In this document: in pieces, positions 1 through 4,336 of the stretch | How positions within the stretch are numbered: position 1 is the stretch's first letter | Layout of the letters: each line of letters starts with the position of its first letter | Source of the DNA: Paracoccaceae bacterium | GTDB taxonomy: Bacteria > Pseudomonadota > Alphaproteobacteria > Rhodobacterales > Rhodobacteraceae | Assembly (NCBI GenBank): GCA_026982275.1 | Contig: JALSHK010000030.1 | Span: 1-6,323 of the forward strand | DNA: 6,323 bases | Reading direction: 5' to 3' | Program-made: the position numbers and the translations under genes | The notes under the pieces: generated by a model | What the model was told of the DNA's origin: nothing | The model's input: the letters and a program-made list of their open reading frames with translations, nothing else | Database searches by the model: none

Positions 1-1887
1 AAGGTAAAGATCGGCGACGCCATCGGGGCTGCCATCGGCACGGTCGCGGATCACAAAAGCATGGGTGGAGCCTGAGTCAAACCACACATCCAGAATGTCG
101 GTCACCAGCTCCCAGCCCTCGCCAGCGTGTTCGCCAAGGAAGCGCTCTGCCGCACCCTCTTCAAACCACGCATCGGCGCCCTCGGCGCGGAAGGCGGCGG
201 CGATGCGGGCATTCACCGCCTCGTCGCGCAGGATTTCCACCTCGCCCTGCTCGGACACTTTGATGAAGCACGAAAGCGGCACGCCCCATGCCCGCTGGCG
301 GGACAGCACCCAGTCGGGCCGGTTTTCGATCATCGAATAGAGGCGGTTGCGGCCCGATTTCGGGGTCCACTTCACGTTGTCGATCTCGGTCAGGGCGCGG
401 CTCCGGATGGTTTTGCCATGCTCGTCCATGCCGTCATTCAGCGCCTTGTCAATCGCCACAAACCATTGCGGGGTATTGCGGAAAATGATCGGGGCTTTGG
501 AGCGCCACGAATGCGGATAGCTGTGTTTCACGCGCCCGCGCGCGATCAGGGCATTGGCCTCGACCAGCTTGGAAATCACCGACTGGTTGGCTTTGCCCTC
601 CTTGCCCTTGCGGTTAAACACTTCAAGGCCAGCGAAGAACGGCACAAAGTCTTCAAAGGCGGAATTTTCGTTGACGTTGTGGGTCATCCGCTGGGTCCAG
701 CCACGCTTCACGAAGCACTCATAGTCATCGGCCCCGTGGGAGGGCGCGGTGTGGACAAAACCGGTGCCGGCGTCATCGGTGACGTGGTCGCCGTCGATCA
801 TGGGGACGCCTTCGGGGTAGTCCCAGAAGGGGTCGAGATCAGCGAGGGGGTGTTTGCAGGTCATCGTTTCAAGCTCGTAGTCGGACACATCCGATACCAG
901 TTTATATTCGGTAACTCGTGATTTTTCTAAAGCGTCAGCAGCTAGCTTTTTCGCGAAAATGAATAGGTCACCTTGCTTGGTCCAACTTTCTTCCTCAGTA
1001 GAAACCACTTCATACAACCCGTATTCGATACGAGGGTTATAGGCGACAGCCTTATTCGAAGGAATCGTCCACGGAGTGGTTGTCCAAATAATGACAGATG
1101 CCGATTTAAGCAATTCTTCGCGGGCTTTCCGCTCATTGGAAAGTTGTTGACGGTAATGACTTTGCTCTTCATCTGAAAGGCCTTCTGGGATGGAAAAAGC
1201 CTTTACTGATTTAACTGCAACCACCTCAAACTTCACCCAAATCGTATGGCTGGTCACATCGTGATACTCGATCTCGGCCTCGGCCAGCGCGGTTTTCTCC
1301 ACCGGCGACCACATCACCGGCTTGGAGCCACGGTAAAGGCTGCCATTCATCACAAATTTCATGAACTCCTCGGCAATCACCGCCTCGCTCTCGAAATTCA
1401 TCGTCAAGTAAGGGTCATCCCACTTGCCCTGCACGCCCAGCCGCTTGAACTCCTCGCGCTGGATATCCACCCAGCCCTGCGCAAACTTCCGGCACTCGCC
1501 GCGCAGCTCGTTGATCGGCACGTCGTCTTTGTTTTTGCCCCGCGCTCTGTATTGCTCCTCGATCTTCCATTCAATCGGCAAGCCGTGGCAATCCCAGCCC
1601 GGCACATAGCGGGCGTCAAAGCCCATCATCTGATGCGAGCGCACCACCATATCTTTCAGGATTTTGTTCAGCGCGTGGCCGATATGCAGGTGGCCATTGG
1701 CATAGGGGGGGCCGTCATGCAGGATATAGGGCTTGCGGCCTTCTTTGCGGCGCAGGGCCTCGTAAAGGTCCATATCGGCCCATTTTTGCAGCCATGCTGG
1801 CTCGCGCTTGGGCAGGCCGGCCCGCATCGGGAAGTCGGTTTTCGGCAGGTTCAGGGTGGGTTTATAATCGGGGGTCTCGGCGCACAT
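1..1887 (-). CDS. ileS: Isoleucyl-tRNA synthetase, N-terminal 629 residues (3' end outside window)
   Basis: Charges tRNA-Ile with isoleucine in the cytoplasm and edits mischarged valine. The reading frame is open from the ATG at 1887 to the left edge, giving 629 residues of an enzyme usually about 930-1000 long. Visible in order: class I nucleotide-binding signature PYANGHLHIGH (HIGH at residues 68-71); GWDCHGLPIE (97-106), of the common bacterial type; CP1 editing domain from about 200 to 400, with WTTTPWTIPSN (268-278) and HTAPSHGADDY (379-389), whose D388 matches the conserved editing aspartate; the second half of the catalytic fold with DWVLSRQRAWGVPL (525-538) and DVWFDSGS (600-607). The KMSKS loop and anticodon-binding part would lie beyond the window. 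The ATG is supported by GGAG seven bases upstream. Residues about 215-325 are encoded by unusually AT-rich DNA with different codon use (see findings), but the frame is intact and the motifs are present, so the enzyme should be functional. Confidence 0.97.
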   Translation of the reverse strand, partial: MCAETPDYKPTLNLPKTDFPMRAGLPKREPAWLQKWADMDLYEALRRKEGRKPYILHDGPPYANGHLHIGHALNKILKDMVVRSHQMMGFDARYVPGWDCHGLPIEWKIEEQYRARGKNKDDVPINELRGECRKFAQGWVDIQREEFKRLGVQGKWDDPYLTMNFESEAVIAEEFMKFVMNGSLYRGSKPVMWSPVEKTALAEAEIEYHDVTSHTIWVKFEVVAVKSVKAFSIPEGLSDEEQSHYRQQLSNERKAREELLKSASVIIWTTTPWTIPSNKAVAYNPRIEYGLYEVVSTEEESWTKQGDLFIFAKKLAADALEKSRVTEYKLVSDVSDYELETMTCKHPLADLDPFWDYPEGVPMIDGDHVTDDAGTGFVHTAPSHGADDYECFVKRGWTQRMTHNVNENSAFEDFVPFFAGLEVFNRKGKEGKANQSVISKLVEANALIARGRVKHSYPHSWRSKAPIIFRNTPQWFVAIDKALNDGMDEHGKTIRSRALTEIDNVKWTPKSGRNRLYSMIENRPDWVLSRQRAWGVPLSCFIKVSEQGEVEILRDEAVNARIAAAFRAEGADAWFEEGAAERFLGEHAGEGWELVTDILDVWFDSGSTHAFVIRDRADGSPDGVADLYL

Positions 1888-1894
1888 GGGCTAG

Positions 1895-1898
1895 CTCC
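1895..1898 (-). promoter_or_regulatory. Ribosome binding site of ileS
   Basis: On the minus strand GGAG lies seven bases before the ATG at 1887, in the context ACGGAGCTAGCCCATG. It fixes the ileS start; no better-placed start codon is seen upstream. Confidence 0.75.
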
Positions 1899-1952
1899 GT
1901 AAAGGTATAAAAACTGGACAAAGGGGCGGTGCGGCGAGGCCATACACCTTTT

Positions 1953-1980
1953 CCCGACGACTCTTGCTCAGAGCGTCGGG
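1953..1980 (-). promoter_or_regulatory. GC-rich hairpin in the ileS leader
   Basis: CCCGACG (1953-1959) pairs with CGTCGGG (1974-1980). After a single unpaired base, CTCT (1961-1964) pairs with AGAG (1970-1973), leaving a five-base loop. The 11-bp stem sits in the 179-nt gap between the protease-like gene and ileS. On the minus strand it is followed by AAAAGG rather than a U tract, so it is not a classical intrinsic terminator in either direction. It could be a 3' end-stabilising structure for the upstream operon or a leader element of ileS mRNA. The pairing is read directly from the sequence; the function is unknown. Confidence 0.45.
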
Positions 1981-2019
1981 CGGCTAATTCGTATGATCAA
2001 AGCAATATCCATGGGGCGG

Positions 2020-2048
2020 GTTATAAGGCCACATGCGCGCCCCGTCCA
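2020..2048 (-). promoter_or_regulatory. Candidate sigma70 promoter for ileS
   Basis: On the minus strand TGGACG (2048-2043, 4 of 6 to TTGACA) and TATAAC (2025-2020, 5 of 6 to TATAAT) are separated by exactly 17 bases. Transcription would start near 2013 and give a leader of about 125 nt that includes the 1953-1980 hairpin. The position between the stop of the upstream gene and ileS fits. It is pattern matching only. Confidence 0.4.
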
Positions 2049-2066
2049 GCGGCGATTTTGGGTAGC

Positions 2067-3269
2067 TTAGCCACTGTGGAATACATATTCCCGGCGGTCA
2101 AAATCAAGCGTCCATGCGCGGTGCTTCAAAAACCCGTAAGACAGCAAAGCCCCCACGCGCACCCCGCCCATGGATCCGGCGATGGGGCGCCATTTGGCAT
2201 CCGAAGTTACCATTGCCGTGGCGTTGGCCTGTTCCAGCGTTCCCAGCCGCAGCATTCCCGGAAGCCGCCGCATGTGTTCTGTGTCGGTCGCCGCCCAGCC
2301 ACTGCCCAGCGATTTTGGTACCAAAAGCGAAGGCTGCCCGAATTCTGCGCTTTCCATTATCAGCCCGTTATCAATGAAAAAACTCATCTCAACCCCATCC
2401 AGCGCCCCGCGCGCAATCATAAAATGGCTGCCCCATAGCACAAAAGGAACCTTGGCTTGCCGCCCCGAAAGCCTGGCAAAATGCGCCGCGTAATCTCCGC
2501 GCCGGGAAAGGATAAACCGCTGGTTGGGGGTGTCAATTGTTGTCAGAAATTGCTGGAGAACATTGGTGCCCATAATCGGCGAGCGGTCTATTTCCGTCAG
2601 GGCGCTTTTGTCCAGCATATCCAGAATGATCACCGGCACGTTGGTTAAGCGCGCCGTGCCGATTACCATTTCTTCAAGCACCCCCATGGATGCTGCGTCC
2701 ATCTTCAGGTCCGCAAACATTTTTACATCGCCCTGCGCCTTTACCCCGAACCGCGCCGCCAGTGATGGTGACATTTGCAGATATGCGCCGCCGGTATCAA
2801 AACGGATTGTGGTATCTTGCCCGTTCAGTCGCCCGGAAATACCCGGAAATAAATCGGTGATCTCGCTTTTGACAAAAGGCAGCTCACAGGTGCTGGTGAT
2901 GTCCACTGTCATTGGCTGGTTGGCCATGAATTGGGCGCGCAAATAATACGAGCGATAGGCGCGAATTTTGGCCAGTGGTGCAAACATCTCAAGCGCTTCA
3001 GTGGCGCGACCAAGGTGGAGCAGCGATTCAAAAACCGCTTCCAGCACCAATTCGGTGTTTTTTTCAATGGCGCTCAGCTTTGCGTATTCCCGCACTGCCA
3101 AATCATAATCGCCGGTGATATGGGCCAACAGCAGCAATAGCCGCGGGCCAGCGCGCTTATCCTCCCGCGCCAGCTCTGCCGCGCGCTCAAAATCACCACG
3201 CTGCCACGCCTGCCATGCGGGGCCTTTGAGCGGTGAGAACAATGCCGCAAAGGCTGCCAGCTTATTCAA
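2067..3269 (-). CDS. Tandem retropepsin-like aspartic protease with helical N-terminal region
   Basis: A 400-residue protein. Residues about 15-115 are alpha-helical and rich in alanine, arginine and leucine, resembling TPR-type repeats (WQRGDFERAAELARE near 22, LLHLGRATEALEMF near 83). Two retropepsin-type (clan AA) units follow. Unit 1 (about 131-257) has the catalytic-type IRFDTG (DTG 158-160) and the closing PIMGTNVLQQFL (231-242) followed by a DTPNQRFIL strand. Unit 2 (about 274-398) has the same order: PFV, GALDGVEMSFFIDNG (DNG 300-302) and GALLSYGFL (373-381), then LDFDRREYVF. The second motif carries N where the family has T or S, so its activity is uncertain. No convincing signal peptide or membrane segment is seen. 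The start is TTG at 3269, overlapping the regulator stop in TTGA; no in-frame ATG precedes residue 95, and GGGAA lies eight bases upstream of the TTG. It is probably co-transcribed and translationally coupled with the regulator. The substrate is unknown; a non-proteolytic role is possible. Confidence 0.8.
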   Translation of the reverse strand: MNKLAAFAALFSPLKGPAWQAWQRGDFERAAELAREDKRAGPRLLLLLAHITGDYDLAVREYAKLSAIEKNTELVLEAVFESLLHLGRATEALEMFAPLAKIRAYRSYYLRAQFMANQPMTVDITSTCELPFVKSEITDLFPGISGRLNGQDTTIRFDTGGAYLQMSPSLAARFGVKAQGDVKMFADLKMDAASMGVLEEMVIGTARLTNVPVIILDMLDKSALTEIDRSPIMGTNVLQQFLTTIDTPNQRFILSRRGDYAAHFARLSGRQAKVPFVLWGSHFMIARGALDGVEMSFFIDNGLIMESAEFGQPSLLVPKSLGSGWAATDTEHMRRLPGMLRLGTLEQANATAMVTSDAKWRPIAGSMGGVRVGALLSYGFLKHRAWTLDFDRREYVFHSG

Positions 3270-3832
3270 GGCTCCGGTTCCCGGCGCAGGGTAACCGTTC
3301 GGGTTCGGATATCGGGAAGATCACCGGGATAAAGCGACAGATTAAGGTGATAAGGTATGGCATTCTCTTCTTCGTCGCTTTGAAATTCATCTATCAATCT
3401 GGTGATCTCGCTGCTGAATTCCTCAACCCTTTGCGGGGATATCTTTGCATAGGCCAGTTTGGCTATTGCGGGGCTGTCCGGCTCTTCGGGCAGGCGCGCC
3501 AATACGGCAGAAATATCAGATCGCAGCATGGTCAGCGCCGAATGCAGCAGGGATTTTGCCCCGACCTCGGGCGCAATATCAAAGCTGCTGGCGATGGCGG
3601 CGTAATATTTCTCCAGATTGCGGCCGGTATCGCGCTTTTCCACCAATTTGATCAGCCCGGCTTTTGCAAGCACACGCATGTGCCGGGTCAGGTTGGCAGG
3701 GTGGGTGCCGAGCTTTGCCGCAATTTGCGAAACAGTTGCCGGGCCAGCGCGCAACGCGGCAAGGATATCCATGCGGGTGCGGTGCAGGTAGCCGGATATT
3801 TGAGTGTCAGTGGTCAGGGTAAGATGGGTCAT
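3266..3832 (-). CDS. ArsR-like winged-helix transcriptional regulator
   Basis: A 188-residue DNA-binding protein. Residues about 18-77 form an ArsR/HTH_20-type winged helix: RMDILAALRAGPATVSQIAAK, recognition helix HPANLTRHMRVLAKAG (44-59), then the wing IKLVEKRDTGRNLEKYYAA (61-79). The remaining 110 residues contain amphipathic helices (about 90-155) and a charged proline-containing tail; I do not recognise this part as a ligand domain. The whole protein lacks cysteine, so it is not a classical cysteine-based metal-sensing ArsR. It is longer than the usual 100-120 residue ArsR proteins. The ATG at 3832 has no visible Shine-Dalgarno sequence (AATTAAAACAGC precedes it), suggesting a very short leader or leaderless mRNA. 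It is the first gene of a pair with the downstream protease-like gene (4-nt overlap) and is divergent from the flavoprotein remnant. A palindrome just upstream suggests autoregulation. The effector and targets cannot be inferred from sequence. Confidence 0.85.
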   Translation of the reverse strand: MTHLTLTTDTQISGYLHRTRMDILAALRAGPATVSQIAAKLGTHPANLTRHMRVLAKAGLIKLVEKRDTGRNLEKYYAAIASSFDIAPEVGAKSLLHSALTMLRSDISAVLARLPEEPDSPAIAKLAYAKISPQRVEEFSSEITRLIDEFQSDEEENAIPYHLNLSLYPGDLPDIRTRTVTLRREPEP

Positions 3833-3842
3833 GCTGTTTTAA

Positions 3843-3858
3843 TTAGCATTATCGCTAA
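3843..3858. promoter_or_regulatory. TTAGC-N6-GCTAA palindrome, candidate operator
   Basis: Perfect 5-bp arms TTAGC (3843-3847) and GCTAA (3854-3858) are separated by ATTATC. The site lies 11-26 bases upstream of the regulator ATG and spans where its promoter should be: on the minus strand the spacer reads GATAAT (5 of 6 to a -10 box), and TTGACT occurs at 3868-3863, although the spacing between these two is not ideal. A dimeric winged-helix repressor binding here would block its own transcription. Further GCTAA/CTTAG matches lie at 3873-3877 and 3940-3944 in the same intergenic region. The sequence match is direct; operator function is inferred. Confidence 0.5.
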
Positions 3859-3946
3859 CGTGAGTCAATGCGCTTAGTTAAAAGAGAGGCGGAGAACAGG
3901 GAGCGCAATCATATTCTGTTTCAAATGCCGGCTTGTCGCGCTAAGC

Positions 3947-3952
3947 AGGAAG
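3947..3952 (+). promoter_or_regulatory. Ribosome binding site of the flavoprotein remnant
   Basis: AGGAAG precedes the ATG at 3954 with a short gap. It supports this start, which places the beta-strand KIGIAG at residues 6-11, as usual for the family. Confidence 0.5.
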
Positions 3953-3953
3953 C

Positions 3954-4331
3954 ATGGTTACATCTCTGAAAATCGGGATTGCCGGATGCGGCATAGGCGG
4001 ACTGGCTCTCGGGGCTTTCATGCCCGGGCACGGCCATAACGTGCAGATATTTGACCCGTTTGACGTCCCCGCCCCTATTGGCTCGGGCTTGGTGGTTCAG
4101 CCGGTGGGCCTTCAGGTGCTGATTGCCCTTGGTGCCGCGCGGGCCGCTTTAAAAATGGGTGTGAAAATCACCCGTATGTATGGCGAGGAGGCGCAAAATG
4201 GCAAGGTTGCGCTTGATCCCGGTTACGGCGCGCGCAGGCCCTTTTCTGCATATCGCACCCGCGTTGCCACCGGCGATATCATTCGCCCCGTTCGCGGCAT
4301 GGATCTGCCGCAATTCCAGCCAGCCCCCTGA
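3954..4331 (+). pseudogene. FAD-dependent monooxygenase (PHBH-type), truncated N-terminal remnant
   Basis: Encodes 125 residues that begin as a flavoprotein hydroxylase of the FAD_binding_3 family, which uses NAD(P)H and O2 to hydroxylate small, often aromatic substrates. Visible: the beta-alpha-beta dinucleotide fold KIGIAGCGIGGLALG with GxGxxG at 11-16; the acidic residue ending strand 2 (D34 in IFDPFD), expected to bind the FAD ribose; and APIGSGLVVQPVG (40-52), a conserved stretch in this group. Similarity is recognisable to about residue 95 (near 4240). The final 30 residues do not look like the family, and around 4240-4265 the +1 frame reads FLHIAPAL, slightly closer to the expected segment, hinting at a frameshift. 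Full-length members are about 370-420 residues, so the DG motif, the GD FAD motif and the substrate domain are missing. The stop is 5 nt from the stop of the convergent DUF2339 gene, leaving no room for the rest. A functional short protein is unlikely. Confidence 0.7.
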
Positions 4332-4336
4332 AACGC

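Larger units (their letters stand above)
1888..2066. other. Intergenic region between the protease-like gene and ileS
   Basis: 179 nt without a supported gene. It holds the candidate ileS promoter (2048-2020), the hairpin (1953-1980) and the ileS ribosome binding site (1898-1895). No tRNA cloverleaf and no U-tract terminator were found in either direction. Confidence 0.6.
3833..3953. promoter_or_regulatory. Divergent intergenic region between regulator and flavoprotein remnant
   Basis: 121 nt separating two divergent starts (3832 minus, 3954 plus). It holds the TTAGC-N6-GCTAA palindrome and two additional related pentamers (CTTAG 3873-3877, GCTAA 3940-3944), the last only ten bases before the flavoprotein ATG. 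This layout is typical of a regulator controlling itself and a divergent target. A convincing plus-strand promoter was not identified; TATTCT near 3913 is the best -10-like match and is weak. Confidence 0.5.

Noticed and set aside
127..921. Long plus-strand open frame (264 codons) opposite ileS
   Set aside because: It is antisense to a confidently identified ileS frame and its sequence resembles no known protein; long antisense frames are common in GC-rich genes.
905..1245. Possibility that the low-GC tract in ileS is an intein or a mobile insertion
   Set aside because: The tract is only about 110 residues, contains genuine IleRS editing motifs in frame, and shows no intein splice motifs, terminal repeats or target duplication; exchange by recombination fits better.
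1246..1902. Plus-strand open frame of 218 codons opposite the ileS N-terminus
   Set aside because: It is a histidine- and alanine-rich shadow of the catalytic-domain coding sequence, with no recognisable domain.
3233..3877. Plus-strand open frame of 214 codons opposite the regulator
   Set aside because: It overlaps the whole regulator gene, whose winged-helix motif is clear; the antisense product has no recognisable fold.
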